From Pseudomonadota bacterium (lineage in GTDB: Bacteria > Pseudomonadota > Alphaproteobacteria > Caulobacterales > Caulobacteraceae): 6,966 nucleotides of DNA. The position numbers and the translations under genes were made by a program. Positions 1-6,966 of this stretch are shown here, one piece after another (position 1 is the first letter of the stretch; the number at the start of each line of letters is the position of its first letter). Below the pieces are notes generated by a model. The model was not told the DNA's origin. It saw only the letters and a program-made list of their open reading frames with translations, and did no database searches. The stretch is from NCBI GenBank assembly GCA_023416055.1, contig JAEZIH010000037.1, forward strand, positions 1 through 6,966. Reading direction: 5' to 3'.

Positions 1-2117
<2,117 letters not shown>

Positions 2118-2163
2118 GGAATCCGGGAACGCGGTGGGGCCGGGGAGGGTCCGGGGCGACGCC

Positions 2164-2196
2164 GCTATATGGGAACCAATTCGGCGATTTCAGCAA
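2164..2196 (-). promoter_or_regulatory. Candidate uvrA promoter
   Basis: Read on the minus strand, TTGCTG (2196-2191) resembles a -35 element and CATATA (2171-2166), overlapping TATAGC (2169-2164), resembles a -10. The spacing is 19 bp to CATATA, longer than ideal. The likely start would leave a leader of about 40 nt before the uvrA ATG. The LexA box directly abuts the putative -35, which would suit repression. The assignment rests on weak consensus matches and on position. Confidence 0.35.
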
Positions 2197-2211
2197 GAAC
2201 AAGATGGGAAC
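2197..2211 (-). promoter_or_regulatory. LexA (SOS) box upstream of uvrA
   Basis: The plus strand reads GAACAAGATGGGAAC, which is GTTCCCATCTTGTTC in the uvrA direction. This is an exact match to the alphaproteobacterial LexA operator GTTC-N7-GTTC, a direct repeat unlike the palindromic E. coli CTGT-N8-ACAG box. It lies 80 bp upstream of the uvrA ATG, next to the best -35 candidate. uvrA is a classical SOS gene, so site and gene support each other. The divergent lipoprotein gene starts 67 bp away on the other side. Its candidate -35 lies outside the box, so co-repression is possible but not shown. Confidence 0.88.
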
Positions 2212-2222
2212 ATTGGGTCGGA

Positions 2223-2242
2223 TTTGCGTTCGCCGAACCAAA
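2223..2242. repeat. Inverted repeat over the lipoprotein promoter region
   Basis: TTTG-C-GTTC-GCC-GAAC-CAAA forms two 8-base arms (TTTGGTTC against GAACCAAA) with one bulged C and a 3-base centre. It covers the candidate -35 of the downstream lipoprotein gene and could be an operator for a dimeric regulator. The GTTC and GAAC arms here face each other 3 bp apart, so this is not a second LexA box of the alphaproteobacterial type. No regulator is identified, and the bulge weakens the case for a simple two-fold protein site. Confidence 0.35.
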
Positions 2243-2253
2243 CTCGCTAGCAT
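2224..2253 (+). promoter_or_regulatory. Candidate promoter of the lipoprotein operon
   Basis: TTGCGT (2224-2229) and TAGCAT (2248-2253) are separated by 18 bp and sit just upstream of the 2278 start, leaving a leader of roughly 18 nt. The match to the sigma-70 type consensus is moderate. An alternative -10, CATACT (2251-2256), would need a 21-bp spacer. Confidence 0.35.
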
Positions 2254-2277
2254 ACTGTACAGCTTGGGGGGTTGGGT

Positions 2278-3282
2278 ATGTGGCGTAGCGTCGGGATTGT
2301 GGCGGCCGTGCTGGCCCTGGCGGCGTGCGGGGCGGGAGACGAGGGGCGAACTCCGGAAGCGCGGGGCGACGCAGCCTCCCCCGCCGCACCGACCGAAGGC
2401 GCCGCCGCCGCCAAGGCGCCGTCCGCAGGCGGGTTCGATCCAGCCACGGCGCCCCTGTCCAGCGCGCCGCTGGGCGCCTTCCCCTATTTCTCCCTGCCCG
2501 ACGGCTACGTCCGCACCGGCGAGGAGACGCATGACTTCTTCGCCTTCCCGTTCTGGGTGGAGGGGGCGTTCCGCACCGTCGAGGGCAGGGTGCACATGTC
2601 GATGATCGAGCCGGAGGACGACAAGCGGTTCTCGCGTCTGGAGCTGCAGCGAAACATCGAGGCGGTGATCGACCGGGTCGGCGGGGTCAAGGTGTCCCAG
2701 TCAGCGGTGCCGGGCGACGCCATCAACGCCCTCGGCGACCGGATGATCAGCGACACCACGGCCGGCACCGGCGACATCTACAACAACGAGGTCGCCACCT
2801 ATGTCATCCGCCGCGCGGACAAGACCATCTGGGTGCATTTCGATGCCGGGTCCTCGACCGGCGGCCTGACGGTGGCCGAGACCGCCCCGCTGGCGATCAC
2901 GGCGGGTCTGCTGCCGGCCGAGCAACTGCGGCGGGAGCTGGAGGCGGACGGACGCGTCGCCATCCAGGTCAATTTCGCCGTCGACAAGGCCGACATCCTG
3001 CCGGACTCGCGACCGCAGATCGACGCCGTCCTGGCCCTGCTGCGCGGCGACGACGCCCTGCGGCTGGGGGTCGAGGGGCACACCGACAACACCGGCACGG
3101 CCGCCCACAACCGCACCCTGTCCGACGCCCGCGCCCGTTCCGTGGTCGCCGCCCTGACAGCCGCGGGGATCGCCGGCAGCCGGCTTGAGCCGCGGGGCTT
3201 CGGGCCGGACCGCCCGGTCGCCGACAATGCAACCGAGGCTGGGCGGGCCCGGAACCGCCGGGTCGAACTGGTCAAGCTTTAA
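2278..3282 (+). CDS. OmpA-family lipoprotein with C-terminal peptidoglycan-binding domain
   Basis: Predicted 334-residue lipoprotein anchoring an envelope membrane, probably the outer one, to the cell wall. I start it at ATG 2278 because GGGGGG (2266-2271) lies 6 bp upstream and the result is a clean lipoprotein signal, MWRSVGIVAAVLALAAC, with lipobox LAAC and Cys17 as the lipidated residue. An in-frame TTG at 2272 would only add two residues. Residues 18-60 are a low-complexity Ala/Pro/Gly tether. Residues about 60-215 form a mixed domain I cannot name (it includes YVIRRADKTIWVHF). Residues about 227-334 are an OmpA C-terminal domain: NFAVDKADILPDS, then GHTDNTG with D270 and LSDARA with R285. 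These two are spaced 15 residues apart, like the diaminopimelate-binding Asp and Arg of Acinetobacter OmpA. The end is NRRVELVKL. There is no N-terminal beta-barrel, so this is not a classical OmpA porin. The next gene starts 13 bp downstream, so the two are probably cotranscribed. Confidence 0.9.
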   Translation: MWRSVGIVAAVLALAACGAGDEGRTPEARGDAASPAAPTEGAAAAKAPSAGGFDPATAPLSSAPLGAFPYFSLPDGYVRTGEETHDFFAFPFWVEGAFRTVEGRVHMSMIEPEDDKRFSRLELQRNIEAVIDRVGGVKVSQSAVPGDAINALGDRMISDTTAGTGDIYNNEVATYVIRRADKTIWVHFDAGSSTGGLTVAETAPLAITAGLLPAEQLRRELEADGRVAIQVNFAVDKADILPDSRPQIDAVLALLRGDDALRLGVEGHTDNTGTAAHNRTLSDARARSVVAALTAAGIAGSRLEPRGFGPDRPVADNATEAGRARNRRVELVKL

Positions 3283-3283
3283 A

Positions 3284-3288
3284 GGGGG
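3284..3288 (+). promoter_or_regulatory. Ribosome binding site fixing the DUF3617-like start
   Basis: A purine run AAAGGGGGAA (3281-3290) follows the lipoprotein stop directly and lies 7 bp, counted from the G run, before ATG 3296. The reading frame is open back to 3185, but only the 3296 start gives both this site and a signal or anchor sequence at the N-terminus. Confidence 0.7.
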
Positions 3289-3295
3289 AACTGTC

Positions 3296-3988
3296 ATGTT
3301 GAAGAAGCTCGCGATCGGCGTCGTCGGACTGGCCGTGATCGGCGGCGGCGCCTGGGCGGCGACCCAGTATCTCGGACCCGCATCCAGTCAGGCCCAGACG
3401 CCCGGCGACCCCTCGGCCGACGAGGATGAGGACAAGAAGCGTCTGCTTTCACGCCGGCGCGGTCCGGTCGAGGTGGACGCCAACGGGGCGCCGCTGCTGC
3501 GCAATGGCCTGTGGAAGGTGACCTCGGTCACCGACGGCGTGACCATGACCGCCAGGATCTGTCTCGACGAGGCCTTCCAGAAGGAAGCCAGCCTGTTCAG
3601 CCTGCAACTGATCGGCGCCGCCTGTCCCGGGGCGCCGGAGATCTCGCGCACGGGCGACAGCTTCGTCATTCTGCGGACCTGCGCCATGGGGCCGGTCCGT
3701 CAGGTCGGGACGACGCGGGTCAGCGGCGACATGCACACGACCTACCTGCGCCAGACCGAGCTGGTCACGACGGGGCCGGGCGTGCCGCCGGAGACCAGCA
3801 ATCAGCGGGAGCAGGGGTCGTTCGAGGGCGCCTGTCCGGCGGGCATGGCCGGCGGCGACATGGACATGAACGGCGGGCGCATCAATGCGCGGATGCTGAT
3901 GGCGATCGGCGGCGCGGCCGCCCTGCCCACAGGCGCCCTGAACGAACTGGATTTCGAACGCATGACGCCGCCGCGTCCGGCCGAATAG
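3296..3988 (+). CDS. Exported DUF3617-like protein of unknown function
   Basis: A 230-residue protein starting MLKKLAIGVVGLAVIGGGAW, a positively charged N-terminus followed by one hydrophobic stretch (about 5-22): a signal peptide or anchor. AQTPG (33-37) may be a cleavage region, and no lipobox cysteine is present. A charged linker follows (41-56, DEDEDKKRL and RRR). The folded part (about 68-195) follows the DUF3617 pattern as I remember it: NGLWKVTSVTDGVTMTARICL, then GDSFVILRTC, SGDMHTTYLR, and CPAGMAGGDMDM near the end. Four cysteines (89, 110, 129, 180) could form two disulphides in the periplasm. DUF3617 proteins have no established activity. It follows the OmpA-like lipoprotein after 13 bp, which suggests a shared envelope role. 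It ends 12 bp short of the opposing globin stop codon, and no terminator hairpin is visible in that gap. That the gene is real is nearly certain; the family call is from motif memory. Confidence 0.8.
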   Translation: MLKKLAIGVVGLAVIGGGAWAATQYLGPASSQAQTPGDPSADEDEDKKRLLSRRRGPVEVDANGAPLLRNGLWKVTSVTDGVTMTARICLDEAFQKEASLFSLQLIGAACPGAPEISRTGDSFVILRTCAMGPVRQVGTTRVSGDMHTTYLRQTELVTTGPGVPPETSNQREQGSFEGACPAGMAGGDMDMNGGRINARMLMAIGGAAALPTGALNELDFERMTPPRPAE

Positions 3989-4000
3989 GGAATGGGGACC

Positions 4001-4483
4001 TCAGCCCGGCGGCGACATCCGGTACCGCTCGCCCTTGCCCAGCAGCACCCCGTTGGCGCCGGCGATGCCCAGCTCCAGGCTCTCGGCGATGCGGCGGGCG
4101 CGTTCGATGAAGTGATCCGCCGCGGCCGGCGGGCAAACCTCGTGCGCGGTCTGTTCGAAAAGCTCCAGCCAGCGGTCGAAATGTTCGCCGTCGACGGGCA
4201 GGGGCAGGTGTTTGGGCATCGGCCGGCCGTGATAGACGCCGCTCATCAGGGCCACCGAGGACCAGAACAGCCGCATCTGCTCTAGGTGCGGCCCCCAGTC
4301 TGAAATGCGCGCGTCGAACACCGGGCCGAGCAGCGGGTCGGCGCGCACCTTGTCGTAGAAGGCGTCCACCAGACGGGCGATCATCGGCTCGTCGATGCCG
4401 GTTTCGGCCCGGATCTGAGCGATGATGGCCTCGCGGCGGCTGGCGGCGTCACGGGAGTCGGCGGGGGAATCCATGACCGCCAT
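4001..4483 (-). CDS. Group III truncated haemoglobin
   Basis: A 160-residue haem protein of the TrHb3 (Campylobacter Ctb-like) class, cytoplasmic, thought to bind O2 or take part in NO and peroxide chemistry. Visible signatures: LVDAFYDKVRADPLLGPVF with Tyr43 at the distal B10 place, WGPHLEQM with His66 at E7, FWSSVALMSGVYHGRPMPKH with Trp74, and His92 as the proximal F8 ligand in KHLPLP. FDRWLELF (Trp105) follows and is also typical. The core from about residue 30 to 145 aligns with the roughly 127-residue Ctb; the N-terminus adds about 25 charged residues and the C-terminus a short tail. ATG 4483 and ATG 4474 (MDSPADS) are both possible starts, and neither has a strong Shine-Dalgarno. It is convergent with the upstream envelope operon and has no functional partner in view. 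No promoter stands out. Confidence 0.93.
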   Translation of the reverse strand: MAVMDSPADSRDAASRREAIIAQIRAETGIDEPMIARLVDAFYDKVRADPLLGPVFDARISDWGPHLEQMRLFWSSVALMSGVYHGRPMPKHLPLPVDGEHFDRWLELFEQTAHEVCPPAAADHFIERARRIAESLELGIAGANGVLLGKGERYRMSPPG

Positions 4484-4649
4484 CTAGGCGTCCGGGGGCT
4501 GCGGGGCCAGAGTCCGCGGGGTCGCAGCGAGGGCCAGGCCGCCTCCGGTAACGGCTTCGTCAGCGCCGCCCGTCGCCGAAATCGCTTGCGGCGAGGGGCC
4601 TTCACACTCATCTTGGGGGTCGAGTGAGTTAACCGGAGGCCCGACGAAC

Positions 4650-4787
4650 ATGATCAGCGCACTGGGAATTGCTTTCGCCCTTTCCGCCACGCTGCTCGCG
4701 CTCGTCCATGTCCTCATCCAGCCTCGCCCCAAGCCCGTCCCCGTCCGCATTCGTGACGCTCGATCGCGTCGCGGCCCGCACGCCTGA
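4650..4787 (+). CDS. Candidate 45-residue single-pass membrane protein (micro-ORF)
   Basis: The ATG at 4650 is preceded by GGAGG (4635-4639), 10 bp upstream, the best Shine-Dalgarno near this junction. The product begins MISALGIAFALSATLLALVH, a single hydrophobic stretch (residues 2-23). It continues VLIQPRPKPVPVRIRDARSR and ends RGPHA, a basic tail that should stay in the cytoplasm. The last 80 bp overlap the start of the ABC-F gene in another frame. It could be a real small membrane protein, a leader peptide whose translation carries ribosomes to the ABC-F start, or chance. The overlapped stretch does not settle it: third-position GC there is similar in both frames. I do not recognise a family. 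Confidence 0.45.
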   Translation: MISALGIAFALSATLLALVHVLIQPRPKPVPVRIRDARSRRGPHA

Positions 4788-6333
4788 CGGCCGCACCCTA
4801 TTCTCCGACCTGAGCCTCGCCTTCGGGCGTGAGCGCACGGGCGTCGTCGGCCGCAACGGGGCCGGCAAGACCACCCTGCTGCGCCTGGTCTCGGGCCTCG
4901 CCGAGCCAGCCGAGGGCGCCGTGGCTCGCCCGGGCGCCGTCGCCTGGCTGGAGCAACGCCGCGAGCCGGCTCCGGGCGAAACTGTGCTTGACCTCCTCGG
5001 CGCCGCCCCCGGCATGGCCGTGGTGCGGCGGGTGCTGGCGGGCGAGGGCGGGGCGGAGGACCTCGCCGCCGCCGACTGGACGCTGGAGCCGCGGATCGAG
5101 GCCGCCCTTGCCGACGTCGGCCTGCCCGGGCTCGTTCCGGACCGCCCGGCAGCGACGCTGAGCGGCGGGGAACAGACTCGCGTACGGCTCGCCGCCCTGC
5201 TGATGCGCGAGCCTGATCTGCTGGTCCTCGACGAACCGACCAATCACCTCGACGTCGCCGGCCGGTCGGCCATCGCCGACCTGCTTGAGCGCTGGAAGGG
5301 CGGGGCCGTTGTGGTCAGCCACGACCGCGCGCTGCTGCGTCGAATGGACCGCATCCTCGAACTGTCGCAGCTGGGGCCGTCGGTCTACGGCGGCGGCTGG
5401 GACCTCTACGCCGAACGCAAGGCGGAGGAGCAGGCGGCTGCCGAGCATGACCTCGACAGCGCCTCACGCAACCTCGCCCAGGCCGCGCGCCAGAACCGCA
5501 AGGCGGTCGAACGCAAGGCGCGCCGCGATCGCGCCGGTCGCGCCTTCGCCGCCAGGCGCTCGGAGCCGAAGATCCTGCTCGGGGCCATGGCCGAACGCGC
5601 CGAGACCAGCGGAGCGCGCGAAAACGCGCTCGCCCGTCGCCGCGCCGAGACGGCCGAAGCCGAACTGGAAGCGGCGCGCGAACGCGTCGAAAAGGTTCGC
5701 GCCCTGTCCATTCCGATGCCCTCGACGGGCCTGGCGCCGGGCAAGACGGTGCTGGCCCTGGACGAAGCCGCATGGGACGCGCCGGACGGGCGACGGATCG
5801 TCGGTCCGGTCACGCTTCGCCTGACCGGACCGGAGCGGATCACCGTCACCGGCCCGAACGGGGCGGGCAAGTCGACCTTGCTGAAGCTGATGGCGGGGGA
5901 ACTGGACCCGACCGCGGGCAGGGTGGAGCGCCCGGTCACAGCGGCGCTGCTGGACCAGGACGCCGCCCTGCTGCGTCCCGCCGAAACCCTGCTGGAGGCC
6001 TGGCTGAGGCTCAATCCGGGCGGCACGTCCAACCACGCCCAGGCCGCCCTGGCGCGGTTCCTGTTCCGCAACACGGCGGCCCGGCGCATCGTCGGAACCC
6101 TCTCGGGCGGCGAACGCCTGCGCGCCGCCCTGGCCTGCGTGATGACCGGCGAGCGTCCGCCGCAGCTGCTGATCCTCGACGAGCCGACCAATCACCTCGA
6201 CCTCGAGTCGCTGGCGGCGGTCGAGGCGGCTCTGGCCGCTTACGATGGAGCGCTGGTCGTGGTCAGCCATGACCCCGACTTCCTCGAAGCCGTCGGGATT
6301 GAGCGGACGCTGGAGCTCAGGCCGTCCGGTTGA
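4708..6333 (+). CDS. ABC-F family ATPase (ribosome-associated, duplicated ABC domains)
   Basis: A 541-residue soluble protein with two ABC ATPase domains and no membrane segments, the ABC-F plan. Such proteins bind the ribosomal E site and act in translation or antibiotic protection. Domain 1: Walker A GRNGAGKTT (48-56), signature LSGGE (151-155), Walker B LLVLDEPTNHLD (171-182), switch His in SHD (204-206). Domain 2: GPNGAGKST (382-390), LSGGE (465-469), LLILDEPTNHLD (487-498), SHD (520-522). Between them (about 232-345) is an Arg/Ala-rich, probably helical linker, with ARRSEPKILLGAMAERAETS at 282-301. Only about 95 residues separate Walker A and signature in domain 1, so the EttA-type arm insertion appears absent. 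The length is near YbiT and shorter than Uup or YheS; I cannot assign a subfamily. ATG 4708 is the best in-frame ATG but lacks a Shine-Dalgarno. GTG 4753 (VTLDRVAART) is an alternative that would drop the Ser/Pro-rich first 15 residues. It overlaps the preceding micro-ORF and, at its end, flbY. Confidence 0.95.
   Translation: MSSSSLAPSPSPSAFVTLDRVAARTPDGRTLFSDLSLAFGRERTGVVGRNGAGKTTLLRLVSGLAEPAEGAVARPGAVAWLEQRREPAPGETVLDLLGAAPGMAVVRRVLAGEGGAEDLAAADWTLEPRIEAALADVGLPGLVPDRPAATLSGGEQTRVRLAALLMREPDLLVLDEPTNHLDVAGRSAIADLLERWKGGAVVVSHDRALLRRMDRILELSQLGPSVYGGGWDLYAERKAEEQAAAEHDLDSASRNLAQAARQNRKAVERKARRDRAGRAFAARRSEPKILLGAMAERAETSGARENALARRRAETAEAELEAARERVEKVRALSIPMPSTGLAPGKTVLALDEAAWDAPDGRRIVGPVTLRLTGPERITVTGPNGAGKSTLLKLMAGELDPTAGRVERPVTAALLDQDAALLRPAETLLEAWLRLNPGGTSNHAQAALARFLFRNTAARRIVGTLSGGERLRAALACVMTGERPPQLLILDEPTNHLDLESLAAVEAALAAYDGALVVVSHDPDFLEAVGIERTLELRPSG
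5221..5256 (+). repeat. Direct repeat within the ABC-F gene (copy at 6169-6204)
   Basis: The 36 bp encoding LVLDEPTNHLDV here match the 36 bp at 6169-6204 encoding LILDEPTNHLDL at 33 of 36 positions by eye. The repeat reflects the duplicated ATPase domains and the conserved Walker B motif. The copies are in the same frame and orientation, 948 bp apart, an even number of codons, so recombination between them would give an in-frame deletion. Confidence 0.8.
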
Positions 6334-6760
6334 AGGCGACCGCCCGGCCATCCCCGGCGTTGGCCCGGCCGCTGGCGCCATAGGCCGACGGACTGCCGCG
6401 CTGCGCCGTCACCTCGGCGGCGATAGTCTTCACCAGACCTTCCGAGATGATCCTCGCCGCCTCGATGGCCCGCGAATGCCGGCTCAGCATGGCCTCGAAT
6501 GCCTCGGTGACGCGCACCAGAGCGGCGCGTTCGCTGGCCGGCGCGGCCGCCAGCACCTCCGGGCGCGCCTTGATCTGGGCGGATTCCCGACGGTAGGCGT
6601 TGGCCAGATCCTGGGTCCCGGCCAGGCTGGCGGCGGCGTCCTGCGGCCGGTGCGCCTCGAAGGCCTTCGCCTCGGCGCCGAGGCTGGCGATCAGCCGCTC
6701 GGTCAGGTCGATCAGCTGGCGGACGCGGGCGGTGGCGTTCAGTTCGGCGGTTCCGGTCAT
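6317..6760 (-). CDS. flbY: Flagellar protein FlbY (FlgN-like)
   Basis: A 147-residue, mostly helical, soluble protein. The N-terminal helix region RVRQLIDLTERLIASLGAEA (12-31) and the continuing heptad-like pattern to about residue 120 fit FlgN-type export chaperones and the Caulobacter FlbY protein as I remember them. The tail (about 121-147) is Gly/Ala/Ser-rich and probably disordered. The strongest support is context: its ATG overlaps the stop of the cheL-like gene in an ATGA (6757-6760), so the two are translationally coupled in a flagellar operon. From memory, Caulobacter has flgI, cheL and flbY in this order. Expected role: support of hook, rod or filament assembly, perhaps as a chaperone for hook-associated proteins; this is inference. 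Its last 17 bp overlap the end of the ABC-F gene on the other strand. Confidence 0.75.
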   Translation of the reverse strand: MTGTAELNATARVRQLIDLTERLIASLGAEAKAFEAHRPQDAAASLAGTQDLANAYRRESAQIKARPEVLAAAPASERAALVRVTEAFEAMLSRHSRAIEAARIISEGLVKTIAAEVTAQRGSPSAYGASGRANAGDGRAVAFNRTA

Positions 6761-6966
6761 TGCGTCTGCTCCTGCATCTTCAGCATCTGGGCCATCACCT
6801 GGTCGGCCAGGCCGATGCCCCCGGCCTTGACGGTCTGCTGGGCCATGGCGTCGATCATGAAGCCGCGCCAGGTGGCCTCGGCCTCGCCGCCGCCGAACGG
6901 ACCGTCGGTCGACAGGCCCTCGAACATCGGCTTCAGCATCTGCGCCAGGAAGGTGGCCTCGAAGGC
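6757..6966 (-). CDS. cheL: CheL, rod-binding protein (FlgJ N-terminal domain-like; 5' end missing)
   Basis: Only the last 69 residues are present; the gene enters from the right edge. The fragment reads AFEATFLAQMLKPMFEGL, then GPFGGGEAEATWRGFMIDAM, then KAGGIGLADQVMAQML. These are the hallmark segments of the rod-binding domain found at the N-terminus of FlgJ, here at the very end of the protein without any muramidase domain. That arrangement is the stand-alone CheL form of Caulobacter and other alphaproteobacteria, which supports assembly of the flagellar rod in the periplasm. An internal ATG at 6939 is not the start, because the conserved residues continue upstream of it. It overlaps flbY by 4 bp. 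Confidence 0.88.
   Translation of the reverse strand, partial: AFEATFLAQMLKPMFEGLSTDGPFGGGEAEATWRGFMIDAMAQQTVKAGGIGLADQVMAQMLKMQEQTQ

Noticed and set aside
2255..2262. Perfect 8-bp palindrome CTGTACAG near the lipoprotein start, resembling the half-site arms of the E. coli LexA box (CTG ... CAG).
   Set aside because: Too short and without the spacing of an E. coli-type box (CTGT-N8-ACAG); the organism appears to use the GTTC-N7-GTTC operator.
3989..4000. Space between the convergent stop codons of the DUF3617-like and globin genes, searched for a shared terminator.
   Set aside because: Only 12 bp without an inverted repeat or T-run; any terminator must lie inside the coding regions, and none is obvious.
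4573..4594. Hairpin TCGCCG ... CGGCGA with a 10-base loop, considered as a terminator.
   Set aside because: The stem is only 6 bp, the loop is large and no T-run follows on either strand.
4381..4611. A 76-codon minus-strand frame starting MSVKAPRRKRFRRRAAL, upstream of and overlapping the globin gene.
   Set aside because: More than half lies inside the globin gene in another frame, the Arg/Pro-rich product looks like random GC-rich translation, and no good ribosome site precedes it.
4484..4750. An 88-codon minus-strand frame ending directly before the globin ATG.
   Set aside because: It runs antisense through the micro-ORF and the ABC-F start, has no family motif and an unremarkable composition. 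Its abutment to the globin start is probably chance.
5464..6381. A 305-codon open frame on the minus strand opposite the ABC-F gene.
   Set aside because: The plus strand has complete Walker and signature motifs in one frame; the antisense product is compositionally biased and matches nothing I know.

Overview
The window is very GC-rich, with a gene set typical of a stalked or flagellated alphaproteobacterium of the Caulobacterales. A Brevundimonas- or Caulobacter-like genome is the best guess. Three things point there: the GTTC-N7-GTTC type LexA box upstream of uvrA, the alphaproteobacterial form of UvrA, and the cheL-flbY flagellar gene pair. This is inferred from motifs and remembered family features, not from a database search.

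Left part (1-2117, minus strand): the first 705 codons of uvrA, the damage-recognition ATPase of nucleotide excision repair. The gene runs off the left edge. The 160-bp divergent region that follows (2118-2277) holds a clear LexA operator and weaker promoter candidates for both directions.

Centre-left (2278-3988, plus strand): two genes 13 bp apart, apparently one operon. The first encodes an OmpA-family lipoprotein with a C-terminal peptidoglycan-binding domain. The second encodes an exported or membrane-anchored DUF3617-like protein with four cysteines. Together they look like an envelope unit of unknown function. It converges on a group III truncated haemoglobin gene (4001-4483, minus), with only 12 bp between the stop codons.

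Centre-right (4484-6333): a 166-bp spacer with no clear gene, then a candidate 45-residue membrane micro-ORF (4650-4787) with a good Shine-Dalgarno. It overlaps, out of frame, the start of a compact 541-residue ABC-F ATPase (4708-6333, plus), expected to act on the ribosome.

Right edge (6317-6966, minus): flbY (FlgN-like) and the 3' end of cheL (rod-binding, FlgJ-N-like), translationally coupled by an ATGA overlap. flbY overlaps the 3' end of the ABC-F gene tail to tail by 17 bp.

Most of the window is ordinary chromosomal housekeeping DNA. I see no mobile element, CRISPR array, tRNA, rRNA or defence island, and no convincing new multi-gene system. The points most worth a second look are the LexA box, the missing cysteine in the first UvrA zinc module, the inverted repeat over the lipoprotein promoter, the envelope gene pair and the overlapping micro-ORF.
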